Below, one piece after another: positions 1-8,218 of a stretch of 64,000 bases of DNA (its first letter is position 1; the number at the start of each line of letters is the position of its first letter). The notes under the pieces were generated by a model that was given only the letters and a program-made list of their open reading frames with translations, searched no databases and was not told the origin of the DNA. The translations under genes were made by a program, and so were the position numbers. The stretch is taken from assembly GCA_016716605.1 (NCBI GenBank), contig JADJWA010000001.1, positions 2,277,001 through 2,341,000 of the forward strand, given 5' to 3'. The stretch is from Flavobacteriales bacterium. GTDB lineage: Bacteria; Bacteroidota; Bacteroidia; Flavobacteriales_F; PHOS-HE28.

Positions 1-34
1 ACAGGATGAGGGCAAGGACCAGGAGGGCTTTCAT
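1..34 (-). CDS. N-terminus of an exported protein (partial, runs off window start)
   Basis: Reading the minus strand from the ATG at 34-32 gives MKALLVLALIL, which then leaves the window. The Met-Lys start followed by an unbroken hydrophobic run is typical of a signal peptide or N-terminal anchor. Nothing more of the gene is visible, so its function cannot be named. It lies 42 bp downstream of the membrane-protein gene on the same strand and could share its transcript. Confidence 0.45.
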   Translation of the reverse strand, partial: MKALLVLALIL

Positions 35-76
35 GCTTGCCTAACGCACGCAGGGGGCGCCAACGTGCATGTGCCT

Positions 77-574
77 TCAGCTTGCCTCGGCGAGGCGTTC
101 AACATAGATGCGGCTGCGCTCGCTCGCGATGCCGTCCACCGTGTGGCCAACGGTGCCGATCAGGAGCAGCCCAAGTCCAACGCCTTTCCAGATCGGCGTG
201 CCGCCCATGAAGGCCAGGCAGACCCCGGCGATCAGCAGTACCGTCCATGCGATCTTCAACGGCAGCCAGGTCTTATGAACGCCATTCATGCGGGGTACCT
301 CCTTTGCGAGGAAGGTCGCTGCATCGACTGAGATCTCCTTCGGGAATTGTTCCAGCCGCAGGTTGTTGCTGCGCAGGAGCACGGGACCGGCGCCTGCGCC
401 GAGCAATCCCACGATTGCCACGGGCACCAGCATGCCGCGCGTGATCGTGCCCGGCTCCGCCACCTTCCAGAAGGCGAAGGCCAGTAACAGGAAAACGATG
501 CCGCCCACCGTGTAGCAGATCGCGCCGAGGCGTTCGCCTTTGTAGTACTCGGTCATGTGGTGCAGGAGGTCCAT
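77..574 (-). CDS. Small integral membrane protein, function unknown
   Basis: A 165-residue protein with three or four likely membrane segments: about residues 17-36 (ICYTVGGIVFLLLAFAF), 47-66 (MLVPVAIVGLLGAGAGPVLL), 108-124 (IAWTVLLIAGVCLAFMG) and 128-143 (IWKGVGLGLLLIGTVG). The part between the second and third segments is hydrophilic. I do not recognise a family. The gene lies 54 bp downstream of ppsA on the same strand, so co-transcription is plausible. Translation could also start at Met7 (position 556); nothing in the sequence decides between the two. Confidence 0.6.
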   Translation of the reverse strand: MDLLHHMTEYYKGERLGAICYTVGGIVFLLLAFAFWKVAEPGTITRGMLVPVAIVGLLGAGAGPVLLRSNNLRLEQFPKEISVDAATFLAKEVPRMNGVHKTWLPLKIAWTVLLIAGVCLAFMGGTPIWKGVGLGLLLIGTVGHTVDGIASERSRIYVERLAEAS

Positions 575-628
575 GGTGCTGGGCGTGTACGGCGAAGTTG
601 GCGAATCCTGCGGAAGCCAAGCTGCGTG

Positions 629-3076
629 CTACGCCCTCACCCGATCCCCCGGCAGCTTCGCCTCCACTTCTGCGATCGCTTTGATCGTTCGTAGCAGCGA
701 GTCGGGTGTAACACTGATGGAATCGATACCGAGTTCCACGAGGAATTGCGCGAAGTCGGGGAAGTCGCTCGGCCCTTGGCCGCAGATGCCCACCTTGGTC
801 TTGGTCTTCTTGGCGCTGGTGATGAGCATGCGGAGCATGCGCTTCACGGCCTCGTTGCGCTCGTCGTAGATGTGCGAGACCAGTGCGCTGTCGCGGTCGA
901 GGCCGAGGGTGAGCTGCGTGAGGTCATTGCTGCCGATGGAGAAGCCATCGATGTACTGCGCGAACTCATCGGCCATGATGATGTTGCTGGGGATCTCGGC
1001 CATGAGAAAAAGCTCAAGGCCCTCCTTGCCGCGCTCCAGTCCATACTCCTTCATCACGGCCATCACCTTTTTCAGTTCGGTCACGGTGCGGCAGAAGGGG
1101 ATCATCACCACCACGTTCTTCAGACCCATCTTCTCGCGCACGCGGCGGATGGCCTTGCACTCCAGCCCGAAGGCCTCTTTGTAGGCATCGCTGTAATAGC
1201 GTGATGCGCCGCGCCAGCCGATCATCGGGTTCTCCTCGTCGGGCTCGAAGTGCTCGCCGCCCAGCAAGCCCTTGTACTCGTTGCTCTTGAAGTCGCTGAA
1301 GCGCACGATCACCTTGTTGGGGTAGAAGGCGCTGGCGATCTTCGCGATGCCGTAGCTCAGTCGTTTAACGAAGAAGGTCTCTTCGTCCTCGTAGCCGTTG
1401 ATCAGGTAGCTGATCTTGCCGCTGAGGTTCACGTCGCCGAGCTCCTTGTGCTGCAGGAGCGCGAGCGGGTGCGCCTGGATGTAGTTGTTGATGATGAACT
1501 CCTCGCGGGCAAGCCCCACGCCTGCGTTCGGCAGCGCCGCGAACTTGAAGGCCAGGTCAGGGCTGGCCACGTTGAGCATGATGGGCGTCTTGACGTGCGG
1601 CAGATCGGCGAGCGAGGTCTCTTCCTTCTGGTAGGGGATGATGCCGCTGTAGATGATGCCCGTATCGCCTTCGCAGCAGCTCGCGGTCACTTCCATGCCG
1701 GTCTCGAGCACGTCGGTGGCGTTGCCGCAGCCTACGATGGCGGGCACGCCCATTTCGCGCGCCACGATCGCCGCGTGGCAGGTGCGTCCGCCCTTGTTGG
1801 TGATGATGGCGCTGGCCTTCTTCATGATCGGCTCCCAATCCGGATCGGTCATGTCGGTCACGAGCACATCGCCCTGCTGGAAGTCCTTGCCGTCGGTGCT
1901 GCCTCCACGACCGTCCAGGCTGAAGAGGATGCGCACCTTGCCTGCGCCCACCTTCGCGCCCACGGCGATGCCTTTGGCGATCACGTTCTCCTTGCCCGTG
2001 TGGTTGAGCTTGAACTCCACCACCTTGTCCGCATCGCCGCGGCTGTGGATCGTCTCCGGCCGCGCCTGCACGATGAAGAGCTCCTTCGTCAATCCATCCA
2101 CGGCCCACTCCACGTCCATCGGGCACCAGGTTCCTTTCTTGTCGCTGTAGTACTTCTCGATGGCCACCACGCTCTTCGCCACTTCGAGCGCTTGCTCGTC
2201 GGTGATGCAGAAGCGGTTGCGCATGGGCCGCTCCGTGGGGATGGTGAGCGTGGGCTTGCCGGGCTCCACGCCGTAGATCATCTTCCTGTCCTTGTGGCCC
2301 AGCTTCTTCTCGATGATGGAGGCGTAGCCCTGATTCAGCGTCGGCTTGAAGACGAGGAATTCATCGGGGCTCACCGCGCCCTGCACCACCATCTCACCCA
2401 AGCCATAACTGCCGTTGATCAGCACCACGTCCCTGAAGCCGCTCTCCGTATCGAGGCTGAAGGCCACGCCGCTCGCACCGAGGTCTGAGCGCACCATCTT
2501 CTGCACGCCCACGCTGATGCCCACTTCGAAATGGTCGTAGCCCAGCCCGTGGCGGTAAACGATGGCGCGATCGGTCCAGAGCGAGGCGAAGCAGTTGCGG
2601 ACGGCGCTGATCAGGTCCTGGGGGCCGCGCACGTTCAAATAGGTCTCCTGCTGACCGGCGAACGAAGCATCCGGTAGGTCTTCAGCCGTGGCGGAGGAAC
2701 GCACCGCCACGTCCGTTTGTTCCTGTCCGTATTGCTGGCTCATCTCCTCATAACGCTTGAGGATGCCCTTCCAGATCTCCTCCGGGAACTTGCCGTTCTT
2801 GATCAGGGTGCGCACGCTGAGGCCGGTACGGCGGATGCTCTCCACATCGTCGGGGTCCAATCCTGCCACCAGGTCCTTGATCTTCTGGTCCAACTCATTG
2901 TGCGCGATGAAGGCCTCGTAGCTCGCCACGGTGACCACGAAGCCCCCGGGAACCTTCACGCCCAACTTGCTCAGGCGCTGGATCATCTCGCCGAGGCTGG
3001 CATTCTTGCCTCCCACGGTCGGGATGTCCGAGAGTTCGACTTCGTGGAGCCACTTGAGGTAGTTGATGCCGGCCAT
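629..3076 (-). CDS. ppsA: Phosphoenolpyruvate synthase (pyruvate, water dikinase)
   Basis: An 815-residue cytoplasmic enzyme that converts pyruvate, ATP and water to phosphoenolpyruvate, AMP and phosphate, the entry step of gluconeogenesis from pyruvate. The domain order is complete. The N-terminal ATP-grasp domain spans about residues 15-340 (VGGKNASLGEM at 21-31, AVRSSATAEDLPDASFAGQQ at 124-143). The swivelling phosphohistidine domain spans about 375-460, with GGRTCHAAIVARE holding the phosphorylated His434. The C-terminal PEP/pyruvate barrel spans about 480-800, with the catalytic CGQ (Cys765). Length fits the family (about 790-815 aa). The start MAGINYLKWL matches the usual N-terminus. 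A possible -7 box GATCTTTG (one mismatch to TAnnTTTG) lies about 45 bp upstream on the minus strand. Confidence 0.95.
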   Translation of the reverse strand: MAGINYLKWLHEVELSDIPTVGGKNASLGEMIQRLSKLGVKVPGGFVVTVASYEAFIAHNELDQKIKDLVAGLDPDDVESIRRTGLSVRTLIKNGKFPEEIWKGILKRYEEMSQQYGQEQTDVAVRSSATAEDLPDASFAGQQETYLNVRGPQDLISAVRNCFASLWTDRAIVYRHGLGYDHFEVGISVGVQKMVRSDLGASGVAFSLDTESGFRDVVLINGSYGLGEMVVQGAVSPDEFLVFKPTLNQGYASIIEKKLGHKDRKMIYGVEPGKPTLTIPTERPMRNRFCITDEQALEVAKSVVAIEKYYSDKKGTWCPMDVEWAVDGLTKELFIVQARPETIHSRGDADKVVEFKLNHTGKENVIAKGIAVGAKVGAGKVRILFSLDGRGGSTDGKDFQQGDVLVTDMTDPDWEPIMKKASAIITNKGGRTCHAAIVAREMGVPAIVGCGNATDVLETGMEVTASCCEGDTGIIYSGIIPYQKEETSLADLPHVKTPIMLNVASPDLAFKFAALPNAGVGLAREEFIINNYIQAHPLALLQHKELGDVNLSGKISYLINGYEDEETFFVKRLSYGIAKIASAFYPNKVIVRFSDFKSNEYKGLLGGEHFEPDEENPMIGWRGASRYYSDAYKEAFGLECKAIRRVREKMGLKNVVVMIPFCRTVTELKKVMAVMKEYGLERGKEGLELFLMAEIPSNIIMADEFAQYIDGFSIGSNDLTQLTLGLDRDSALVSHIYDERNEAVKRMLRMLITSAKKTKTKVGICGQGPSDFPDFAQFLVELGIDSISVTPDSLLRTIKAIAEVEAKLPGDRVRA

Positions 3077-3439
3077 GGTGATTCTGCTTTTTAGAAGCCC
3101 GTGATGCGCGCTGCAATGGGCAAAGATCGGCCCTGCGGTGTTGATGGCGGCAATTCATGTTGTGAGGATGCATGATGCCGAGCAAGGATCGGCAAGAGGC
3201 GTGGGGGCTTTTCGAGCCTTGAGAAGCCGTCGCTCATGGAATATTGGAATCGAACAAAGGCCAGAGCTATTCGAGCTCGCCGGGCATTCCGGAAAGCGTT
3301 CGGACATGTGCAGTCCTCGTGATTGTTTGATGGCGTGCGCCCGTCCGAAAGGCGGGATGGATGAAGCGCTCATCACCAAGCCCCGGAAACAAGAGGGCCG
3401 CCTCTTGCGAGACGGCCCTCTTGGAAGGAGTTCCTAGGT
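3077..3439. other. Intergenic region between ppsA and the repeat-protein gene
   Basis: No supported gene lies in these 363 bases. The ppsA-proximal end holds a candidate Bacteroidota -7 box on the minus strand (GATCTTTG, about 3119-3126), and the other end holds the hairpin listed separately at 3391-3422. Short open frames on both strands here have no signal peptide, family motif or coding-like composition. I saw no tRNA or riboswitch fold. Confidence 0.5.
3391..3422 (-). terminator. Hairpin terminator for the thrombospondin-repeat gene
   Basis: AAGAGGGCCG at 3391-3400 and CGGCCCTCTT at 3413-3422 form a perfect 10-bp stem with a 12-base loop. It lies 18 bp beyond the stop codon of the minus-strand gene ending at 3440. 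No clear U-tract follows the stem, so it is either a weak intrinsic terminator or a 3'-end stabilising structure. Confidence 0.6.
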
Positions 3440-6400
3440 TCAGCGCTGGATCATGATGCGCTCGGTCCACGAGCCGCCTGCGCCGGTGACCTGCACCACA
3501 TAAACGCCGGTGCCAATGCTGGCGGGCAGTTCGAGCGCGCCATTCACGATGCCCTCTTGTGCCGCACGGGTGGTGGAAACCACCTGGTTGCCGAGCATGT
3601 CATACAAGTTGATCGTGAGGACCGCATCCGGCACTGGGATGCCAGCAATGCTCATGTTGAGCAGTTCGCCGCGATTCGGATTCGGCCAGACCGTCATTCT
3701 CGCCTCGATATCGGCTGCGGCGCCAGTTCCTGCGTCATCCGCGAGGATCATTTCACTGCCGCCATTATCGATGGTCACAGAGCATGCTTCGCCGAAGGGG
3801 CACCAAGTCGCTCCATTGTCTTTCGAGATGCGCACTTGCACTTCGTAGGTGGTACCGTTCTGGAATGCATTGCCACCAGGTCCGCTCAAGGCAATCCAAT
3901 GCGTGGGGGAGTTCCGGTTGAAGGTGATGCCTTCGGACGGCACGCTGAAGCGGAATTGGTAGATGTCCGCGCCCTGGCGCGCAAAGGCCCAGATCTTCTG
4001 GTTCGAGGGGGCCTGGCGGGTCACGCCGCAGGAGTACTCCGGATGTCCGGGAATGTTCACGAGCTGGGTGGGAGGGCATTCGGCCAATTGAGCATCGAGG
4101 CGGAAGCGGCAAGCAGGTCCGAATTCGCTGTACGTGCCGAGGATGCGGCTCCGGACGCGCACGTTGTAGAGCTCGCCTTCCTGCAATTGGTTGCCGAGCC
4201 AGCCATTCACCACGAACCGTGACGCACGGACCGCGCTGGCAGGCAGGCTGTTCGTTGTGTTATGGCTCTGGTAGCGACGGAAGCTGTAGCTGCCATTGGG
4301 GTTGAACCACCACATCTGGTAACCTGTGCTGCTGCGCTCGGGGCTTCCAGCCGGGAAGCTGCTCCACACGGCCGACACCGCCGGGTTGACATTCGCATTG
4401 AGGATATCGCCCGTGAGCCACCATTCCTTATCGCACGAGGCCACGCTGATCTCATCGCTGCCCAGCGGGAGGCAGAAGCCTTCGCCGTTCGCTAGGGCGC
4501 TCTCCGTGGTGAAGCCAGCGCCGTTGTCCCGGTTGTCGATGATGCGGCCGCCGGTCAAGCGGGCGAGCACGTATCCGCCGGTGGTCATCCCATCGCCTGC
4601 GCTATCGAACACGCGCAGCACATAGCATGCGCTGGTCAGGCAGCACTGTTCGCCGATGAATGAGTTGTCCACGCCGGGGTACGGGCCACCAGAGCAAACA
4701 GCGATCTCGGTACCCTGCAGCACGATCTCCCAACTGGTCTCGCTGCCGTTCGCGTCGGTCTCGATCACCAGGTTCACAGGATGGTCGCAGCCACCAACCG
4801 GTGTCCCCTGGCATTCGCAATTCGCGTTCAGCACATCATTCTCGGTTCCGATGTTGCCGTCGTCGCAGGCTTCACCGATTTGTCCGACAACCGTGGGGCA
4901 GTTGTCGTTGGCATCGCACACGCCATCGCTGTCAGTGTCCTGGAAGGTGCCGGCGCAGTTGCAGTTCGCGTCGTACACATCGTTGATCGTGCAGTCATCG
5001 TTGTCGTTGCACGCGGTGCCGGGCTGGGCCGGGCCGCCGGGAACGCCCTCGCAATCGTCGCCGAGCAGGGTGCCCACGCAGTTGCAGTTGGCGTCGATCA
5101 CGTCGTCGATGGTGGCCGTATTGCCGTCATCGCAGGTAGAACCGATCTGGCCGGGCACAGTGGGGCAGTTGTCGTTGGCATCGCACACGCCATCGCTGTC
5201 GGTGTCCTGGAAGGTGCCCACGCAGTTGCAGTTGGCGTCAAGGGCATCGTTGATGGTGCAATCGTCGCCATCGCTGCAGGCCGAGCCGATCTGGCCGGGC
5301 ACGGTGGGGCAGTTGTCGTTGGCATCGCATACGCCATCGCTGTCGGTGTCCTGGAAGGTGCCTACGCAGTTGCAGTTGGCGTCAAGCGCATCGTTGATGG
5401 TGCAATCGTCGCCGTCGCTGCAGGCCGAGCCGATCTGGCCGGGCACGGTGGGGCAGTTGTCATTCGCATCGCACACGCCATCGCTGTCGGTGTCCTGGAA
5501 GGTGCCGGCGCAGTTGCAGTTCGCGTCGTACACATCGTTGATCGTGCAGTCATCGTTGTCGTTGCACGCGGTGCCGGGCTGGGCAGGGCCGCCGGGAACG
5601 CCCTCGCAATCGTCGCCGAGCAGGGTGCCCACGCAGTTGCAGTTGGCGTCGATCACGTCGTTGATGGTGGCCGTATTGCCGTCATCGCAGGTAGAACCGA
5701 TCTGGCCGGGCACAGTGGGGCAGTTGTCATTCGCATCGCAAACGCCGTCGCTGTCGGTGTCCTGGAAGGTGCCCACGCAGTTGCAGTTGGCGTCAAGCGC
5801 ATCATTGATGGTGCAATCGTCGCCATCGCTGCAGGCCGAGCCGATCTGTCCGGGCACGGTGGGGCAGTTGTCGTTGGCATCGCATACGCCATCGCTGTCG
5901 GTGTCCTGGAAGGTGCCTACGCAGTTGCAGTTGGCGTCAAGCGCATCGTTGATGGTGCAATCGTCGCCGTCGCTGCAGGCCGAGCCGATCTGGCCGGGCA
6001 CGGTGGGGCAGTTGTCATTCGCATCGCACACGCCATCGCTGTCGGTGTCCTGGAAGGTGCCGGCGCAGTTGCAGTTCGCGTCGTACACATCGTTGATCGT
6101 GCAGTCATCGTTGTCGTTGCACGCGGTGCCGGGCTGGGCTGGGCCGCCGGGAACGCCTTCGCAGTCATCGCCGAGCAGGGTGCCCACGCAGTTGCAGTTG
6201 GCGTCGATCACGTCGTCGATGGTGGCCGTATTGCCGTCATCGCAGCTAGAACCGATCTGGCCGGGTACGGTGGGGCAGTTGTCGTTGGCATCGCATACGC
6301 CATCGCTGTCGGTGTCCTGGAAGGTGCCCACGCAGTTGCAGTTGGCGTCAAGGGCATCGTTGATGGTGCAATCGTCGCCGTCGCTGCAGGCCGAGCCGAT

Positions 6401-8146
6401 CTGTCCAGGCACGGTGGGGCAGTTGTCGTTGGCATCGCACACGCCATCGCTATCGGTGTCCTGGAAGGTGCCCACGCAGTTGCAGTTGGCATCAAGGGCA
6501 TCGTTGATGGTGCAAGCGTCGCCATCGCTGCATGCTGAGCCGATCTGGCCGGGCACCGTGGGGCAGTTGTCGTTGGCATCGCACACGCCATCGCTGTCGG
6601 TGTCCTGGAAGGTGCCAGCGCAGTTGCAGTTCGCGTCGTACACATCGTTGGTCGTGCAGTCATCGTTGTCGTTGCATGCGGTGCCGGGCTGGGCAGGACC
6701 GCCGGGAACGCCCTCGCAGTCATCGCCGAGCAGGGTGCCCACGCAGTTGCAGTTGGCGTCGATCACGTCGTCGATGGTGGCCGTATTGCCGTCATCGCAG
6801 GTAGAACCGATCTGGCCGGGCACAGTGGGGCAGTTGTCATTCGCATCGCAAACGCCGTCGCTGTCGGTGTCCTGGAAGGTGCCCACGCAGTTGCAGTTGG
6901 CGTCAAGGGCATCATTGATGGTGCAGGCGTTGCCATCGCTGCAGGCCGAGCCGATCTGTCCGGGGATGGTGGGGCAGTTGTCGTTGGCATCGCAAACGCC
7001 ATCGCTGTCGGTATCCTGGAAGGTGCCCACGCAGTTGCAGTTGGCGTCAAGGGCATCATTGATGGTGCAATCGTCGCCGTCGCTGCAGGCCGAGCCGATC
7101 TGGCCGGGCACGGTGGGGCAATTGTCGTTGGCATCGCACACACCATCGCTGTCGGTGTCCTGGAAGGTGCCTACGCAGTTGCAGTTGGCGTCAAGCGCAT
7201 CATTGATGGTGCAATCGTCGCCATCGCTGCAGGCCGAGCCAATCTGGCCGGGCACGTTGGGGCAGTTGTCATTCGCGTCGCACACGCCATCGCTGTCGGT
7301 GTCCTGGAAGGTGCCTACGCAGTTGCAGTTGGCGTCAAGCGCATCATTGATGGTGCAATCGTCGCCATCGCTGCAGGCTGAGCCGATCTGGCCGGGCACG
7401 TTGGGGCAGTTGTCATTCGCGTCGCACACGCCATCGCTGTCGGTGTCCTGGAAGGTGCCCGCGCAACCGCAATTCGGAGCGGTGCCCGTGTACACATCAT
7501 TGATCGTGCAGTCGTTGTTGTCGTTGCAGGGCGTCCCTGGCAACGCAGTGCCACCAATCACGCCGAGGCAGTCCGGGGCGCAGCTGCCGCGCAGGACGTT
7601 ATTCGGCTGAATAGTGCCGGTCCGGGCGACGCCGTTGAGCGAGATGAAGAAGTTCCTGTTGGCCGAAGCGGTGTATCCATCATTCAGGATCTGGAAGGCG
7701 GTGCATCCCGAGTTGTTATTCACCGTGATGCGGTGAACCACCACCCAGGTGTCGGCGGGCAATTCGGCGCCGCAGCCGCCATTGTCTACATCATCCAAGG
7801 CGACGAGCGAAATGGCGTTGTAGGTCCGGTACTTGAATCCGCCGTCGAGGACCTGCGTGGTAGGAGCAATGGGGAACGAAGCACCCAAGCACCAAGGAGA
7901 GGAGCCCGCCGTGAGTGTAGCTGGGGAAGTGTCCACCCAGCGCACGGTGAAAGTCAGCGCCGAGAGCACCTGCCCGAAGCTGGTCCCGTTGGCTCGAAGG
8001 CGGACATCGAGCGTATTCGCGGTTGGTCCTTCGACCAGATCGATGTCCACCGAAGTGGGCAACTGCGCAATGCTCACACCTGCAAACAGGAGGGTTGCGG
8101 CACAAGCGCTGAGCAGGCGCTCGAAGGGTTTGCGATTCCAGTTCAT
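3440..8146 (-). CDS. Secreted thrombospondin type-3 repeat protein with T9SS tail
   Basis: A predicted cell-surface or secreted calcium-binding protein of 1,568 aa. I start it at the ATG at 8146, because the next residues (MNWNRKPFERLLSACAATLL ending in IAQ) form a signal peptide; the open frame runs 24 codons further upstream without a signal. An N-terminal beta-rich domain (about residues 25-205) is paralogous to the 12117-12947 gene product. Fifteen thrombospondin type-3-like units follow, with core DTDSDGVCDANDNCP and Cys-rich linkers. Next come an Asp/Cys-rich region and Fn3-like segments. The C-terminus is a type A T9SS sorting domain (MTVWPNPNRGELL...GVYVVQVT). Regular Asp spacing in DTDSDG-type loops is the known Ca2+ ligand pattern of this family. 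Its ligand or adhesive partner is unknown. It follows the lysyl-oxidase-domain gene by 72 bp. Confidence 0.88.
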   Translation of the reverse strand: MNWNRKPFERLLSACAATLLFAGVSIAQLPTSVDIDLVEGPTANTLDVRLRANGTSFGQVLSALTFTVRWVDTSPATLTAGSSPWCLGASFPIAPTTQVLDGGFKYRTYNAISLVALDDVDNGGCGAELPADTWVVVHRITVNNNSGCTAFQILNDGYTASANRNFFISLNGVARTGTIQPNNVLRGSCAPDCLGVIGGTALPGTPCNDNNDCTINDVYTGTAPNCGCAGTFQDTDSDGVCDANDNCPNVPGQIGSACSDGDDCTINDALDANCNCVGTFQDTDSDGVCDANDNCPNVPGQIGSACSDGDDCTINDALDANCNCVGTFQDTDSDGVCDANDNCPTVPGQIGSACSDGDDCTINDALDANCNCVGTFQDTDSDGVCDANDNCPTIPGQIGSACSDGNACTINDALDANCNCVGTFQDTDSDGVCDANDNCPTVPGQIGSTCDDGNTATIDDVIDANCNCVGTLLGDDCEGVPGGPAQPGTACNDNDDCTTNDVYDANCNCAGTFQDTDSDGVCDANDNCPTVPGQIGSACSDGDACTINDALDANCNCVGTFQDTDSDGVCDANDNCPTVPGQIGSACSDGDDCTINDALDANCNCVGTFQDTDSDGVCDANDNCPTVPGQIGSSCDDGNTATIDDVIDANCNCVGTLLGDDCEGVPGGPAQPGTACNDNDDCTINDVYDANCNCAGTFQDTDSDGVCDANDNCPTVPGQIGSACSDGDDCTINDALDANCNCVGTFQDTDSDGVCDANDNCPTVPGQIGSACSDGDDCTINDALDANCNCVGTFQDTDSDGVCDANDNCPTVPGQIGSTCDDGNTATINDVIDANCNCVGTLLGDDCEGVPGGPAQPGTACNDNDDCTINDVYDANCNCAGTFQDTDSDGVCDANDNCPTVPGQIGSACSDGDDCTINDALDANCNCVGTFQDTDSDGVCDANDNCPTVPGQIGSACSDGDDCTINDALDANCNCVGTFQDTDSDGVCDANDNCPTVPGQIGSTCDDGNTATIDDVIDANCNCVGTLLGDDCEGVPGGPAQPGTACNDNDDCTINDVYDANCNCAGTFQDTDSDGVCDANDNCPTVVGQIGEACDDGNIGTENDVLNANCECQGTPVGGCDHPVNLVIETDANGSETSWEIVLQGTEIAVCSGGPYPGVDNSFIGEQCCLTSACYVLRVFDSAGDGMTTGGYVLARLTGGRIIDNRDNGAGFTTESALANGEGFCLPLGSDEISVASCDKEWWLTGDILNANVNPAVSAVWSSFPAGSPERSSTGYQMWWFNPNGSYSFRRYQSHNTTNSLPASAVRASRFVVNGWLGNQLQEGELYNVRVRSRILGTYSEFGPACRFRLDAQLAECPPTQLVNIPGHPEYSCGVTRQAPSNQKIWAFARQGADIYQFRFSVPSEGITFNRNSPTHWIALSGPGGNAFQNGTTYEVQVRISKDNGATWCPFGEACSVTIDNGGSEMILADDAGTGAAADIEARMTVWPNPNRGELLNMSIAGIPVPDAVLTINLYDMLGNQVVSTTRAAQEGIVNGALELPASIGTGVYVVQVTGAGGSWTERIMIQR
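4800..7462 (-). repeat. Nested coding tandem repeat: 144-bp units in 555-bp super-units
   Basis: Fifteen copies of a 48-codon unit sharing DTDSDGVCDANDNCP occupy this stretch. Every third unit in the C-terminal two-thirds carries a 41-residue extension containing GDDCEGVPGGPAQPGTACND. The extension recurs at 5041, 5596, 6151 and 6706 (shared gaacgcc seed), exactly 555 bp apart each time. The array is therefore built of 48+48+89-residue super-units that were duplicated whole. DNA identity between super-units is very high, which implies recent duplication or ongoing homogenisation. Confidence 0.9.
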
Positions 8147-8218
8147 CTTGACCAGGGTTTTGGTTGAGGCTATTCGTTCAGCAAGGGGTTGTTCGTTCCG
8201 GGGGCGCAATGTCGCCAA

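Noticed and set aside
1250..2488. 412-residue plus-strand frame opposite ppsA
   Set aside because: Shadow of the high-GC ppsA coding sequence; composition is His/Val/Leu-rich with no domain.
4656..7610. 984-residue plus-strand open frame (and a second 585-residue one) over the thrombospondin-repeat region
   Set aside because: It is the mirror of a 144-bp coding repeat. It has no signal peptide or family motif, while the minus strand has a clear signal peptide, repeat domains and T9SS tail.
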